Source of the DNA: Halonotius pteroides
Lineage (GTDB): Archaea; Halobacteriota; Halobacteria; Halobacteriales; Haloferacaceae
Length of the DNA stretch: 64,000 nucleotides
NCBI RefSeq assembly: GCF_003605635.1
Contig: NZ_QMDW01000006.1
Coordinates: forward strand, 86,903 to 150,902
Reading direction: 5' to 3'
Below are positions 1 to 9,975 of the stretch, one piece after another (the first letter of the stretch is position 1; the number at the start of each line of letters is the position of its first letter). The translations under genes and the position numbers were made by a program. Below the pieces are notes generated by a model. That model saw only the letters and a list, made by a program, of their open reading frames with translations. It was not told the origin of the DNA and searched no databases.

Positions 1-1385
1 GAGTGTTTTGCCCTCGTTGTAGCGCAGCCAGTGGGCGGCGTAATCAAGCGCTTCGCCGATGGCTTCGAGATCGTCGCGGTCGTAGCCGGCCTCCTTGGCG
101 CGGAAGACAAACCGCGGCATCACGTCAGCCTTCGAGCGATCCGAGAGGCCAGCGACCGCCGGCACGTGTTCGACATCGTCGCTGATCGAGGGGTCGATCA
201 GCCGGGCGAGTTCGACCGACATCATCCCGGTCGTGATCCGGTAATCCTCGCCGTAGAGATAGGGATTGATATGGGCATCCAACAGCGGGTCAACCGCCTC
301 CGGATCGGGGTGGTGGTGATCAAGGACGGCGATCGGGATATCGTAGTGGGCGAGGTTTCGGTAGGCCGGCACATCCTCCTCGGTCGAGCCGTTATCCAGC
401 ATGACCAACAGTGGGAGCTTCTGGCCGTGGCGATCCTGGCCCTCTAAGGCGAAGTTGAGATCCCGCGTTACGTCCTCCATCTCGTAGTAGGGGGCCTTAC
501 TCGGCAGCCGTTTACAGAGGTGTTCGGGCGCGTCAGGGTCGGCGTGTACCTCGGCGATGAAGTTCTCCAAGGCGAGTTGTAGCGGCGTCGCCCCACACAT
601 CCCGTCGCCGTCGGCGTGATGCCGGATGCGGATCGGACGGCCCTCAAGAACGGTCTGTCGCAGGCGTTCAGCGAGGGCAGCGAGGTCGTCGAAGATCGGC
701 TCAAAGGCGGGCCACTCGACCAGCGGCTCAATGTCGGCCGGTGTCGCCCGCTCCGAGAGCGTCTCATCGATCGTCTCGCGTGCTGCCGCGGCGGTCTCGT
801 CGGCGAGCACCGTCAGCGACTCGATTTCCAACTGTCGCACATCGTCGTGGAGCTCGACATCGCCGGTGATCCGGACGGCATCGTCGACGGCGGCGTCGGG
901 ATACGCTCGAACGCCGGCCTCCTCAAAGGCCGCACCGCTGACGATCCCGGTGCCGTCGGTGGCCTCGAAGATGGTCGGGCCGCCGGTCTGTTTGATCTGG
1001 ACGAGTCGCCCCTCGACGGTCACGGTTTCGCCGGTTTCAAGCTCATTGATCGGCGTGATATCCGGTTCATGTTCCCGAAGCTCTGTCCGGTAGTCGTCGA
1101 AGGCGGGGATAGCAAAGGCGATATCACCGTTTTCCTTCTGAGAATCGAGGGTAACGACGAGGCGGTCGCCCACGTCGTAGGAACGATCGAGATTTGACTC
1201 GTGAATCAACCCCGAGACGGTATCGGAGATATCGACGAAGACGCCGTAGTCGACGACACCGTTGACGACAGCGTGGTAGTGGTCGTCCGGTGAAACATCG
1301 GTGATCGTACAGTCAGGGGCGAGATCGTACACGACGGGACGCGAATCATCCCGAACGCCGGAATCCCCGGCGGACTTATCGCTCA
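1..1385 (-). CDS. DHH-family RecJ-like phosphoesterase with S1/OB domains (partial)
   Basis: About 461 residues are visible; the C-terminus lies beyond the left window edge. An S1-like RNA-binding segment (about residues 28-92, ..GVVDYGVFVDISDTVSGLIH) is followed by an OB-fold segment (about 110-180) and a DHH catalytic domain. The DHH motifs are HHADGDG near 255, LDNGS near 325 and VLDHHHPD near 355. In archaea this architecture belongs to RecJ/GAN-like single-strand nucleases or phosphoesterases, thought to act in DNA replication, repair or RNA turnover with Mn2+. The ATG at 1385 is the first start after an upstream stop. It is divergent from the JAMM protease gene. The family call is firm; the exact substrate is not known from sequence. 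Confidence 0.85.
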
Positions 1386-1474
1386 TATATCCTCGGTAGG
1401 AGTGACCAACGTGTTAACCTTGTTATCTCCGCTCGGCGGGGCTTTCGGAACGCTTAGATGGCCGCCCGGCCGAG

Positions 1475-2002
1475 ATGGTGGCAATGCGGCTGTTCCGTTC
1501 GAGTGAGATCCTCGGCATCGCCCGTGAGACCTTGGAGTTCGCACTCGAAGCCAGCGAGGCGACACACCCCAACGAGTATATGGGCCTGCTTCGGGGTGAG
1601 GACGCCCGCAAGTTCGATCTTGAACGGCGCGGCCAGGTCATCACCGACGTGTTGGTGATCCCCGGCACCGAATCCGACCCACAGAGTGCGACGGTCAAAT
1701 CAAATATGATCCCCAACGACCGCAAAGCAGTCGGCTCGGTACACTCCCACCCAAACGGCGTGTTGCGACCGAGCGACGCGGATCTGAAAACCTTCCACAA
1801 GGGTAACGTCCACATCATCATCGGCGCACCCTATGGCTGGCGCGACTGGAAGGCCTTCGACAGCAGCGGCGACCCACGATCACTCGATGTGCTCGATGTC
1901 GACCTCCCCGAGGAGCAGTTTTTCGACTTCACGCAGGCTGATATCGACGCCGAACTGCGGGCTGAGGGCCGTGATCCCGGCAACGAGGAGCCAGAGCGAT
2001 GA
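1475..2002 (+). CDS. JAMM/MPN+ metalloprotease (desampylase type)
   Basis: This is a small JAB1/MPN metalloprotease with the complete JAMM zinc motif. Counting from the second ATG at 1484, the residues are E31 (NEYMGLL), H87-x-H89 (HSHPNG), S97 and D100 (RPSDAD). The spacing and length match Haloferax JAMM1, which removes ubiquitin-like SAMP proteins from isopeptide and linear conjugates; that activity is inferred here. The acidic tail (about residues 145-172) is probably disordered. Its stop overlaps the start of the FAD synthase gene by four bases (ATGA), so the two are co-translated. The start could be 1475 or 1484. Confidence 0.88.
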   Translation: MVAMRLFRSSEILGIARETLEFALEASEATHPNEYMGLLRGEDARKFDLERRGQVITDVLVIPGTESDPQSATVKSNMIPNDRKAVGSVHSHPNGVLRPSDADLKTFHKGNVHIIIGAPYGWRDWKAFDSSGDPRSLDVLDVDLPEEQFFDFTQADIDAELRAEGRDPGNEEPER

Positions 2003-2436
2003 CCGAGCCGACACGCGCGGTCGCCCAAGGCACCTTCGACCTGCTGCATCCGGGCCATATTCACTATCTGGAGGCGGCGGCGACCTACGCCGATGAACTG
2101 CATGTGATCGTCGCTCGACGGGCCAACGTCACCCACAAGCAGCCGCCGATCCTCTCGGATCGCCAACGCCGGGAGACGGTTGGGGCCCTCGACGTCGTCG
2201 ACGAGGCCCACCGCGGGCATCCTGAGGACATCTTCGTGCCGATCGAACAGATCGACCCCGATGTGATCGTCCTCGGCCACGACCAACACCACGACGCCAC
2301 GGCGATCAACGAGACACTGGCCGACCGTGGGGTTGACTGTGAGATCGAGCGAGCAGGCACCCGCGAGCCGAGCCACGACGCGGAGCTGCTGTCCTCGCGG
2401 GCGATCATCGATCGGATCATAGAGCAACGCGGCTGA
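1999..2436 (+). CDS. ribL: FAD synthase, archaeal cytidylyltransferase type
   Basis: A 145-residue nucleotidyltransferase of the archaeal RibL family, which adenylylates FMN to FAD. Motifs seen are the N-terminal [14 protein letters not shown] (HxGH nucleotide-binding motif) and a C-terminal LSSRAII segment in the place of the ISSTxI motif. Length is normal for RibL, which is a single domain without the riboflavin kinase fused in bacteria. It is coupled to the JAMM protease gene through an ATGA overlap. Related cytidylyltransferases such as glycerol-3-phosphate cytidylyltransferase share the fold, so the substrate is inferred from family membership. Confidence 0.85.
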   Translation: MTEPTRAVAQGTFDLLHPGHIHYLEAAATYADELHVIVARRANVTHKQPPILSDRQRRETVGALDVVDEAHRGHPEDIFVPIEQIDPDVIVLGHDQHHDATAINETLADRGVDCEIERAGTREPSHDAELLSSRAIIDRIIEQRG

Positions 2437-2510
2437 GAGCCGGGTCGGTGCCGACAAGGCGACATAGCGACATCGGTCGGTTTTTGTGGGCGACAGATGG
2501 TTCGATCAGT

Positions 2511-2690
2511 ATGGGATTTGGAAGCTACGATGAATCCGAACAACAGGATCAGGACGTCGAAACAGATGACAGCGACAGCGTCGCGGTGCACGAAACCGAC
2601 CACGACGGCGAGATGTCGTTTGAGTCCGATACCGATACCGACGATCTCATCGACCGGCTCGCAGAGATGAAAGACGACGAAGACGCGTAG
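2511..2690 (+). CDS. Small acidic haloarchaeal protein (DUF5786-like)
   Basis: A 59-residue, very acidic protein starting MGFGSYDESEQQ and ending in a predicted helix (DLIDRLAEMKDDEDA). I recognise the opening as the haloarchaeal DUF5786 family, whose function is unknown. The start at 2511 is preferred over the longer in-frame 2448 start because the MGFGSYDESE opening is the conserved N-terminus. It probably lies downstream of, or in a transcription unit with, ribL. No catalytic motif is visible. Confidence 0.75.
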   Translation: MGFGSYDESEQQDQDVETDDSDSVAVHETDHDGEMSFESDTDTDDLIDRLAEMKDDEDA

Positions 2691-2773
2691 GCGACGCCGA
2701 TAGCAGTCCGGCACAGATGAGCGACCACCTCAGTTGACGGAACGATTATGCGCACCGGCGGCAAAGCCGGGCT

Positions 2774-3193
2774 GTGACCGACGGCGACCCGGCAGCCGGT
2801 GGAGCGTCCGACGGCGGTGAGACGGCCCAGCGGCGGGCGAGAAAGCGTGAGCTCGCACTCACGCTTATCGAACACCTCGAAGCCGATGAGCTGTCGCTGT
2901 CTGCGGTGATCGATCGGATCGAGACGGTGACCACGAGTCCATCGCTCACCCGAGAGATCCTCGATACCGCCGAAAAACGGGGGCTCATTGAGCGTGAGGA
3001 CGGCAGAATTCAGGTACGGCGCGGCGGAAGCTTCGTCCGCTTCGACCAGCAGATCGTCGCCCGCGACGGCGAGTTTACCTGTCAGCGATGTGGTGCGGGG
3101 CTCTCAACGGGCCATTTCATCGTCTTTGAGACCGGCGAACTCGGGCCGTTTGGCTCGGCGTGTATTCGAAAGGTTGTCGGCCGCGACGATTAG
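2774..3193 (+). CDS. DUF5830 protein: helical domain plus one-finger CxxC segment
   Basis: A 139-residue protein with a GTG start at 2774. A charged N-terminal tail leads into a winged-helix-like region (about 25-95: LALTLIEHLEADELSLSAVIDRIETVT). A C-terminal segment follows with CQRCGAGLSTGH and a later Cys (GSACIRK), which may bind zinc. It matches the haloarchaeal DUF5830 family from memory. DNA or RNA binding is plausible from the fold but unproven. It converges on the minus-strand DUF7115-like gene, with only about 20 bases between their stops. Confidence 0.75.
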   Translation: MTDGDPAAGGASDGGETAQRRARKRELALTLIEHLEADELSLSAVIDRIETVTTSPSLTREILDTAEKRGLIEREDGRIQVRRGGSFVRFDQQIVARDGEFTCQRCGAGLSTGHFIVFETGELGPFGSACIRKVVGRDD

Positions 3194-3213
3194 ACTAACA
3201 AAAATGAGGGCTG

Positions 3214-4404
3214 TTATCGGCCACGGCGAAGCTCTTCGATCAGCGTCTCGATCAACTCGTTTTGACGGGCCAACTGCTCCTCTTGGCGGTCGATCCGCTC
3301 GGCGAGGGTGGCAACTGTCTCGGCCAGATCACCCTCGTCGACCGGGCCAGCGGACTCAAAGCCGGAGTTTGTAAAGCCACTCGACTGTGTCGTTTCGGGC
3401 GTCGTGGCGTCGGCGGTCGTCGCCGAATCAGCTGTGGATCCGGCGGTAGTCGTCGGCTGGCTCTCAGGTTCGGTGTCAGTGGGTGCCGGCGGTGTGTCCC
3501 CACCGGTGGTCGCTGTCCCGCTGTCAGCGGTCGTCGCGGGCTGACCCTCGGCAGCGGTCGATGATTGGTCGCTGCCACCGTCGTCGAGCGACGCCGCAAG
3601 AGCTTCATCGCCGACGGTGTCTGTCGATTCCGTACCCGAATCCAGGGCTTCGTCGGCATCGACCGCTGGTGGATCAGCTCCGAGCGGGTCGATCCCTTCG
3701 CCGAAGTCGAGCTGATCAGCCGAGGCCTCCGCGTCGGCTGGCGTGTCCGGCTCGTCGGCGGCCGCCTCGGCGACCTGCGCGCGCAACGCGTCGATGCTAT
3801 CGACATCGTGGAACGCACAGACCGCATCAACGACAGCCTCTCGGACGGCACGAGCGTCATCGCTGGGGATCTTAAACCGATCCTGCCGGCCGTCGTGGGT
3901 GAGGACGACCGTGGTGGCGACGCTGCCCTCCTCGAAGGTCACGTCGGTGATCGACGCGTACTCAAAGCTCTCGAAGTCCTCGGTCCAGACCGGCGTCCCG
4001 ATATGTTTGACGACCTGCCGGCTGGTGATAATCAGCGTGATCTCACTAAATCGGAATGTCTTCAACACGCTTTCGCCGGGGTCGGTGACGCCGGCGGCGT
4101 TGATGACGCCGGCAAGGATCGGGAACAGCGCGTCGTCGATCCGGGATGACGGCAGCGACAGCGTCTCCGTGCCATCGAGGCCGTACTCCATGGTCAGCTT
4201 GGCCTTCCGACGGCCCTCCGACAGCGTGAGGCGTTCGGCGTCGTGAGGGTACTCCTCGACGGCCTCATCGGAGAGGAGCCCCTCAGCACGGTAGACAAGC
4301 GTCCGCGTCGGCGTGACCGCAAGGATGTCGTCGCCGCCCAGCGAGACCTCCGCGACGGCAGGTTCCTCGCCCAGTGCGGACGTGAGTGCGTCGGGCAGAC
4401 TCAT
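3214..4404 (-). CDS. DUF7115-like protein with PH-like N-terminal domain and coiled-coil tail
   Basis: A 396-residue haloarchaeal protein of unknown function. Residues 1-200 form a structured beta-rich region (EVSLGGDDILAVTPTRTLVY, FRFSEITLIITSRQVVKH) reminiscent of PH-like bacterial domains. A long, low-complexity, Thr/Ala/Asp-rich linker (about 210-345) follows. The end is a short amphipathic helix (ETVATLAERIDRQEEQLARQ), probably a coiled coil for oligomerisation. I associate it with DUF7115. No enzyme motif, signal peptide or membrane segment is visible. Confidence 0.75.
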   Translation of the reverse strand: MSLPDALTSALGEEPAVAEVSLGGDDILAVTPTRTLVYRAEGLLSDEAVEEYPHDAERLTLSEGRRKAKLTMEYGLDGTETLSLPSSRIDDALFPILAGVINAAGVTDPGESVLKTFRFSEITLIITSRQVVKHIGTPVWTEDFESFEYASITDVTFEEGSVATTVVLTHDGRQDRFKIPSDDARAVREAVVDAVCAFHDVDSIDALRAQVAEAAADEPDTPADAEASADQLDFGEGIDPLGADPPAVDADEALDSGTESTDTVGDEALAASLDDGGSDQSSTAAEGQPATTADSGTATTGGDTPPAPTDTEPESQPTTTAGSTADSATTADATTPETTQSSGFTNSGFESAGPVDEGDLAETVATLAERIDRQEEQLARQNELIETLIEELRRGR

Positions 4405-4577
4405 TGCCGTATGATGCCGGTGGTGGGTGATAAATCCGGCTGTCTCATTGGGTATAAAAGGGCCGTCGACAGCGAAATCGACGGGACACCGGCAGTTCGG
4501 ATAGCCGATAAATCGCCTGCCGAGAGACCGTCGCAGATGAGAAGGTTAAAGAACCGGATCGGGGTATATTGGGGTGC

Positions 4578-4728
4578 GGCCGGGTGGCTTAGCTGGACAT
4601 AGCGCCGCACTCATAGGGTTACTGAGATTCGGTGCGGTACCGCCTTGGAAGCGTCCGCTCCCATGAGGCCTGCCGAGCCTCGTACCTGGGATATGCGGAG
4701 ATCGTGGGTTCGGAGCCCACCCCGGCCA
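4578..4728 (+). tRNA. tRNA-Met (CAT), elongator, with intron
   Basis: The 5' acceptor GGCCGGG (4578-4584) pairs with CCCGGCC (4721-4727), with discriminator A at 4728. The D-arm is at 4587-4603. The anticodon stem CCGCA (4605-4609) pairs with TGCGG (4694-4698). The anticodon is CAT at 4612-4614. The T-arm is GTGGG/CCCAC around TTCGGAG. A 77-base intron (about 4616-4692) interrupts the gene after position 37, the usual archaeal site cut by the splicing endonuclease at a bulge-helix-bulge. Haloarchaeal elongator tRNA-Met is known to carry such an intron. Splice points are from folding and may be off by one or two bases. The CCA end is not encoded. Confidence 0.93.
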
Positions 4729-4799
4729 TGATTCGACTGGCAGCCTCGTGTGACACCGAGTAACCACGCTTTGAGCAGTTGCAAACGAAACGTGAGCCG

Positions 4800-4982
4800 T
4801 TAGACCGGTCGTTCGGTACCGCTGGTGCCAAAGAGATAGGTGCCGGTCGTCAACAACACAGCAGCGACAAGAAGAATACTGTACGTTAGCAGTCCCCCCT
4901 GCCACAGCAGACTGGGGATGAAGAGCAACGCCCCGACAACGAACAGTGCGATCCCGATACCGGACTGATTCGGTATATCCAT
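4800..4982 (-). CDS. Small two-helix membrane protein
   Basis: A 60-residue hydrophobic protein with two predicted transmembrane helices (about 9-27 IGIALFVVGALLFIPSLL and 32-52 YSILLVAAVLLTTGTYLFG) joined by a short loop. The function is unknown. It stands alone between tRNA-Met and an unknown membrane protein gene. Clean hydrophobic periodicity and an ATG start support a real gene, but I know no named family. Confidence 0.6.
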   Translation of the reverse strand: MDIPNQSGIGIALFVVGALLFIPSLLWQGGLLTYSILLVAAVLLTTGTYLFGTSGTERPV

Positions 4983-5183
4983 ACTGCCCGACAGTCCGGA
5001 CGCAACTGTCTTGAGCGTTCTGCTCTCCCGGCTTCAGGTGGTAGCAGTCACTCACAGTCACACCAACGGTGGCAGAAACGCTGGGATCGGAGGCAGAGTG
5101 CCACGCAAACGAAAGCAATGTGATTCGGGCATATGGCAGAACAGACCGACCGCAACAGAGGACGCCGGCAACGAACCGGTCAG

Positions 5184-6086
5184 CTATCCGTCAGCGGGTT
5201 TGATGACTGTCGTTGCGCTGTCGGCAGCCGCGGGAATGAACACGTCGGTGTCAACCGTCTTTTTTTGTCCGGACGCGATAGTGCCAACCGGACAACTCCG
5301 ACTCGATAGCAGTGTCTCGCCGTCATAGAACTCGACAACGAGGTCGATATCGATGGCTTCGCCGTCGTTGTCGATCGTGACCTCGGCGCGCCCAAGTTCA
5401 TCGTTGATATCGGCTACAGCCTGTTTGGTATTCGTACTGTTGTAGAAGGTCGGGTCGGTGGCTGTAAAGTGCTCTGCTGTGTCGCCGATATACCGGAACA
5501 ACCCTTCGCTGATCCGCTCGTAGTGGTTGTACGCCTGGCTATCCTCGTCGAGAATCGTCCCGATCGGGTTGAGATCGGCCCGGAGGTCACTGGCGATAGT
5601 CGATCGGTTGCTGGGGTTCGTTTTGAGCCGCTTGTACTCCGTAATAAACGGATCAAACTGTTCAGGGAGATCACCGTCGTACTGCTCGCTCAGTGCCTGG
5701 AGCTCCTGATCAAAGTTGAGCATCGGCGGCAACGACGCAGACACCGGCTCGGCTGGAACCCACGGTCGCTTTGTGTCGGTCGGACGGGAGGTCTCGGCGC
5801 TCTGCTCCGGCACCGTCGCATCGAAATACCCCAGCGAGTCAAGGAGTGCGGCAAACCCGGCACTGACCACGGTGATGATGAGCACACCAGCGGTCAACAG
5901 GTGTGAGACCGGCGGTTCAACCGGGCCGAGCTGAAACAGCGCGATAAACACGCAGGTAACGCCACCGATCGTCAACAGGAACGAGCCGAGGTTGGGATCC
6001 TCGCCGGTCAGAAACTCGATGCCAGAAAGGAACCCTGCCTCGGCGGTCGATGTCGTACTGTCAGATGAGGATTCTGGCGAGCTCAT
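5184..6086 (-). CDS. Unknown membrane protein with extracytoplasmic domain
   Basis: A 300-residue protein. Residues 1-30 are Ser/Thr-rich. Two transmembrane helices lie at about 34-52 (GSFLLTIGGVTCVFIALFQL) and 62-84. A soluble region of about 200 residues follows. Its last 80 residues (AEVTIDNDGEAIDIDLVVEFYDGETLLSSRSCPVG) look like an immunoglobulin-like beta domain, as in FxLYD/DUF3426-type extracytoplasmic domains. I do not recognise the family. Its ATG overlaps the stop of the upstream gene in a TAATG arrangement, so the two membrane proteins are co-expressed and may interact. Confidence 0.7.
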   Translation of the reverse strand: MSSPESSSDSTTSTAEAGFLSGIEFLTGEDPNLGSFLLTIGGVTCVFIALFQLGPVEPPVSHLLTAGVLIITVVSAGFAALLDSLGYFDATVPEQSAETSRPTDTKRPWVPAEPVSASLPPMLNFDQELQALSEQYDGDLPEQFDPFITEYKRLKTNPSNRSTIASDLRADLNPIGTILDEDSQAYNHYERISEGLFRYIGDTAEHFTATDPTFYNSTNTKQAVADINDELGRAEVTIDNDGEAIDIDLVVEFYDGETLLSSRSCPVGTIASGQKKTVDTDVFIPAAADSATTVIKPADG

Positions 6087-6322
6087 TAGTCGGCCTGTAG
6101 CTGGCTGGTGGCGTTGTTGGCATCGATGGCCCGCCGAAGCACCTGCACGAGGTGTGACACCCAGATGCCGGCGGTAAACCCAAACAGGGTGCCAACGGTT
6201 GTCATTCGGAGCGTGTATTCAAACGGCGAAAACGCGGCAAGAATACAGAGCCCACCGAAGATGACCATCAACACATACTGAACGCGGGTGTCGCTGTTTG
6301 CACGGCGTATCTCACTAAGCAT
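6086..6322 (-). CDS. Small membrane protein, paired with downstream membrane protein
   Basis: About 78 residues with two predicted transmembrane helices (VQYVLMVIFGGLCILAAF and MTTVGTLFGFTAGIWVSHLV). The ATG at 6322 (MLSEIRRAN) is preferred to the in-frame ATG at 6370 because an A/T-rich element (GATTTAACA) sits about 30 bases before it, the spacing of a leaderless haloarchaeal promoter. It overlaps the next gene by the TAATG junction. Function unknown. Confidence 0.65.
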   Translation of the reverse strand: MLSEIRRANSDTRVQYVLMVIFGGLCILAAFSPFEYTLRMTTVGTLFGFTAGIWVSHLVQVLRRAIDANNATSQLQAD

Positions 6323-6514
6323 CTTTACGCAGTGGAGGGGGTACAGTGTGTTAAATCCATTGCGTAGCACAGGCTCACAAGTTGCGGCGGTGTCGGCAGG
6401 ATACGTCAGGAGAACAGCGATCCGCTATCGTCGTCGGTGATCGCTTACGCTGACTGCTGGCAGCAGTTGAGATGCAATGGTCGAGAGCGGGCAGTCGGTA
6501 TATGCAACCGGTGG

Positions 6515-7105
6515 CTACTCGACGATTTCCTCGGGTGGCTTCCGCTCGCCGGCCGGCACAACGACATCAAGCCAGTTTTCCTCCGGCGGGAGTGGACAGG
6601 CGAACGTCTCGCTGTAGGCACAGAAGGGGTTGTACGCGAGATTGAAATCTAGTGTGACGGTGTCGCCGTTAGTCAGTTCCTCATCGGGCTCAGTCTCCAT
6701 ATACCGCCCGCGGTCGTAGGTTTGTTGCCCCGTCGTTTTGTCGCGGAACGGGATGAAGATCGTCTCCGTATCCTCGTTTTCCTGCTGATAGCCGGCGAGC
6801 TGTTGGCGTTCATCGCGGAGTTCAAACTCGAAGATGTAGGCACGAAGATAGCGGATCGGTTGGCCCGCCGTTACGTCAAGTTCGACCGGCTCAGGGTTCC
6901 CGTAGACACGGACGCGCGTCGGCACACGGAATTCTGGCTTGGGGTCGAAATACGACAGCCCCTGGAACGCATCCCGCACCTCTGGTTGGATCGGCGACTG
7001 TGGGTGTTCGGTCAAAAACTCGTCTTTATCGGCTCGCATCTGTTTGATCTCGCTGACCCAGCGTTCGTACTCTGCTTCGGCGTCAGTCGCGTCGGGATCG
7101 GTCAT
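6515..7105 (-). CDS. DUF1684 domain protein
   Basis: A 196-residue soluble protein of the widespread DUF1684 family. Conserved signatures are visible: FIPFRDKTTGQQTYDRGRYMET near 118-140 and LDFNLAYNPFCAYSETFACPLPP near 153-178, containing the family's Asn-Pro-x-Cys-Ala-Tyr and Cys-Pro-Leu-Pro-Pro elements. The biochemical function of the family is not established. The N-terminal third is charged and helical (EAEYERWVSEIKQMRADKDEFL), as in other members. It is monocistronic, with ATG at 7105. Confidence 0.88.
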   Translation of the reverse strand: MTDPDATDAEAEYERWVSEIKQMRADKDEFLTEHPQSPIQPEVRDAFQGLSYFDPKPEFRVPTRVRVYGNPEPVELDVTAGQPIRYLRAYIFEFELRDERQQLAGYQQENEDTETIFIPFRDKTTGQQTYDRGRYMETEPDEELTNGDTVTLDFNLAYNPFCAYSETFACPLPPEENWLDVVVPAGERKPPEEIVE

Positions 7106-7223
7106 ACCCCGAATGTGAGACGAAGCTACCTAACGGCGTTGCACCGTGGCGCGCCTCGTTGTCTGTGGTCGGCGGACGACCCGCAATCGAAGGGTCGTTA
7201 CTGCCAGGGGTCGAACGCCGGGT

Positions 7224-7514
7224 ATGGCCGATCTCAACCCGATCGCAAAGCGGATTCACAACGTGACACCAGACCCGGTTCAGCTAACACTAGCTGATGG
7301 CACCGAGGCCGTCTTCGAATTCGAGTGGACGGAGTTCTTCCAACAGGAGTTTCAGGCGGAGGGTAGCCGCGTTGACGACGATGCCAGCTATCGGCTCGTC
7401 TCCAGTGACGACAACGAGGACATACTTATCGGCCGGCAACCCGCCGGCGACGATGGCTGGGAGATGCTCGGCGCGATCGACGCCGCTGAGGCCGCCGACG
7501 GCGACGCGTCCTGA
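7224..7514 (+). CDS. Small acidic haloarchaeal protein of unknown function
   Basis: A 96-residue protein, MADLNPIAKRIHNVTPDPV.., with a predicted compact beta-rich core (QLTLADGTEAVFEFEWTEFFQQEF.., SYRLVSSDDNEDILIGRQP) and an Ala/Asp-rich tail. The ATG at 7224 is chosen because the upstream in-frame extension is Arg-rich and unlike haloarchaeal protein sequence. It converges on the malic enzyme gene, with stops only 6 bases apart. No known family is recognised with confidence. Confidence 0.65.
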   Translation: MADLNPIAKRIHNVTPDPVQLTLADGTEAVFEFEWTEFFQQEFQAEGSRVDDDASYRLVSSDDNEDILIGRQPAGDDGWEMLGAIDAAEAADGDAS

Positions 7515-7520
7515 CGGCTG

Positions 7521-9773
7521 TTAGTCGGAATCCTGGGCGTCGACGACGGCGACGCCGGCGAGATTAACGATATCTTTGACCTCGTCGCCGCGCTGGAGGA
7601 CGTGTACGGGTTTGTCCATCCCGACGAGCATCGGGCCGATCGCCGCCGCGCCGCCGAGCCGCTGGAGTAGCTTATAGCCGATGTTACCCGACTCCAGGTT
7701 TGGGAAGATGAGCACGTTTGCGGGTGCGTCGAGTTGGCTAAACTCGTAGGTGTCGCTGAGGATATCCTCGACGACAGCGGTGTCGGCCTGCATCTCGCCG
7801 TCGATCGGGAAGTCAACCGCGCTGTCGCCGTGGAGCCGTGAGACAGCCTCCCGGATGGTGGCCGTCGCCTCGTTGCGAACGCTGCCGAAATTCGAGTACG
7901 ACAGCATGGCTGCTCGCGGCTCAACGTTGAAGCTGCGGGCCAGCTCGGCGGTGTGTTTGGTGACCTCCGCCAACACGTCGGCGTCGGGGTGCTGATTGAC
8001 CGTCGTATCGGCACAGAAGACAACGCGGTTTTTAAATGCAAGCAGGTAGACCCCGGCGGCGTAGTTGGCGTCGTCAGCGGTGCCGATTACCTGCAGCGGG
8101 GCGCGCAACGCCGAGGGGTAGTGGTGGGTAAGCCCGGTCAACATCGCGTCGGCGTCGCCGGTTTCGACCATCACACTGCCGAGGTAGTTGGTGTCGCCTT
8201 CGATGAGCTCCGCCGCCTCGCTGCGGGTGACCCCTTTGCGACGCCGCAGCGCATACAGCTGGTCGGCGTAGGCATCGAGTTCGCGGCCGCTTGGGTCGAC
8301 GACCTCCGGCTCGAAGGCCAACCCAAGGCGGTCTGCTGTCCGGCGGATTTCGGCTTCATCGCCCAGAAGAACGGGGTCGGCGATCCCCTCCTCGGTGAGC
8401 TGGTAGGCCGCCCGGATCATCTTTTCATCCGTGCCCTCGGAGAGGGCGACACGTTTGGGATCACTTTTCGCCTTGTTGAGGACGATCCGCATCATCTCGC
8501 GGGATTTACCGAGTCGCGCTTCAAGCTGTTCGGCGTAGGTGTCGAGATCGTCGATCTCAGTGCGGGCACAGCCGCTGTCCATCGCCGCCTCGGCAACTGC
8601 GGGGGCGACCTCAAACAGGACGCGTGGATCAAGCGGTTTCGGGATCACGTAGTCGGGGCCGAATTGGAGTGGTTGGTCGCCGTAGGCTTTGACGACCTCA
8701 TCGGGGACATCCTTGCGGGCCAGTTCCGCCAGCGCCTCGGCGGCGGCGCGTTTCATGTCCTCGTTGATGTCGGTCGCCCGCACATCGAGCGCGCCACGGA
8801 AGATAAACGGGAAGCCGAGGACGTTGTTGACCATGTTTGGATAGTCGGAGCGACCGGTGGCGACGATCACGTCGTCCTCGCGGGCAGCCTTGGCCGACTC
8901 GTAGTCGATCTCCGGATCAGGGTTGGCCATCGCAAAGATGATCGGGTTGTCGGCCATCGACCGCACCATCGACTGGGAGACGATGCCGCCAACCGAGAGG
9001 CCGACAAACACATCGGCACCCTCCATCGCGTCGGCGAGATCGCCGTCGGGCACGTCGCTGGCGAACCGCTGTTTGTACTTGTTGAGGTCATCCCGGTCGG
9101 TCGTGATGATCCCCGAGGAGTCACACATCGTGATACTGTCGTGGTCGACGCCGAGTGAGACATAGAACTCGGCTGTCGCAATCGCCGAGGCCCCAGCCCC
9201 AGAGAAGACGATATCCAACTCATCGAGGGGCTTGCCGGTGATATCGGCGGCGTTCAGCAGGGCTGCACCCGAAATAATGGCTGTGCCGTGTTGGTCGTCG
9301 TGGAAGACGGGGATATCCATCCGCTCGCCGAGTCGATTCTCGATCTCGAAGCATTCCGGCGCTTTGATATCCTCTAAGTTGATGCCACCGAAGGTTGGCT
9401 CCATGGCGGCAACCGACTCGACAAAGGCGTCGGGATCGCCGAGATCGAGTTCGATATCGAAGACATCGATGTCGGCGAACCGCTTGAAAAGCACACCTTT
9501 GCCCTCCATGACGGGTTTAGATGCCTGCGCGCCGATGTCGCCGAGGCCGAGGACGGCCGAGCCGTTGGAGACGACACCGACGAGGTTGCCCTTTGCGGTG
9601 TACTCGAAGGCGGCCGTCGGATCGTCGTCGATATCGCGACAGGGGGCGGCGACACCCGGCGAGTACGCGAGACTGAGGTCGCGTTGGGTGTTGGTCGGCT
9701 TTGTCGTCTCAATGGCGATCTTGCCTGCTGGGGGCTCCCGGTGGTACTCGCGTGCATCGTCATCTAATCCCAT
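7521..9773 (-). CDS. maeB: NADP-dependent malic enzyme fused to phosphotransacetylase-like domain
   Basis: 750 residues, the full length of MaeB-type hybrids. The N-terminal malic enzyme half (about 1-420) oxidatively decarboxylates malate to pyruvate. Seen are [11 protein letters not shown], the metal/substrate segment FHDDQHGTA near 160 and the dinucleotide site [16 protein letters not shown] near 195. The C-terminal half (about 430-750, [15 protein letters not shown].., ..[30 protein letters not shown]) is phosphotransacetylase-like; in MaeB enzymes it is regulatory, sensing acetyl-CoA, rather than catalytic. The cofactor preference is inferred from the family. It is transcribed alone. Confidence 0.95.
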   Translation of the reverse strand: MGLDDDAREYHREPPAGKIAIETTKPTNTQRDLSLAYSPGVAAPCRDIDDDPTAAFEYTAKGNLVGVVSNGSAVLGLGDIGAQASKPVMEGKGVLFKRFADIDVFDIELDLGDPDAFVESVAAMEPTFGGINLEDIKAPECFEIENRLGERMDIPVFHDDQHGTAIISGAALLNAADITGKPLDELDIVFSGAGASAIATAEFYVSLGVDHDSITMCDSSGIITTDRDDLNKYKQRFASDVPDGDLADAMEGADVFVGLSVGGIVSQSMVRSMADNPIIFAMANPDPEIDYESAKAAREDDVIVATGRSDYPNMVNNVLGFPFIFRGALDVRATDINEDMKRAAAEALAELARKDVPDEVVKAYGDQPLQFGPDYVIPKPLDPRVLFEVAPAVAEAAMDSGCARTEIDDLDTYAEQLEARLGKSREMMRIVLNKAKSDPKRVALSEGTDEKMIRAAYQLTEEGIADPVLLGDEAEIRRTADRLGLAFEPEVVDPSGRELDAYADQLYALRRRKGVTRSEAAELIEGDTNYLGSVMVETGDADAMLTGLTHHYPSALRAPLQVIGTADDANYAAGVYLLAFKNRVVFCADTTVNQHPDADVLAEVTKHTAELARSFNVEPRAAMLSYSNFGSVRNEATATIREAVSRLHGDSAVDFPIDGEMQADTAVVEDILSDTYEFSQLDAPANVLIFPNLESGNIGYKLLQRLGGAAAIGPMLVGMDKPVHVLQRGDEVKDIVNLAGVAVVDAQDSD

Positions 9774-9975
9774 AGGCGATGATTACAGGGCAGTTACAAA
9801 AACGATTGGTCGATTGACGGCGACACCCAGGCGTTGTCGGCGAGTCAGTAGATCACCCCTCCTCGTCGACAGCGGGGAGACGCAGACCGGCTGCACCGTC
9901 ACAGGTGTCCTGTCGCGGTGGAATCATACCGTGACGACCGCTGGCGACGGGTACAGACGGCGAAGTCAACTGTAG

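Noticed and set aside
4546..5118. Long minus-strand ORF over the tRNA-Met gene
   Set aside because: Covers the tRNA gene and the small membrane protein in other frames, with no domain features.
7953..9158. 401-residue plus-strand ORF opposite maeB
   Set aside because: A shadow ORF, since the minus frame encodes the complete malic enzyme fusion with conserved motifs.
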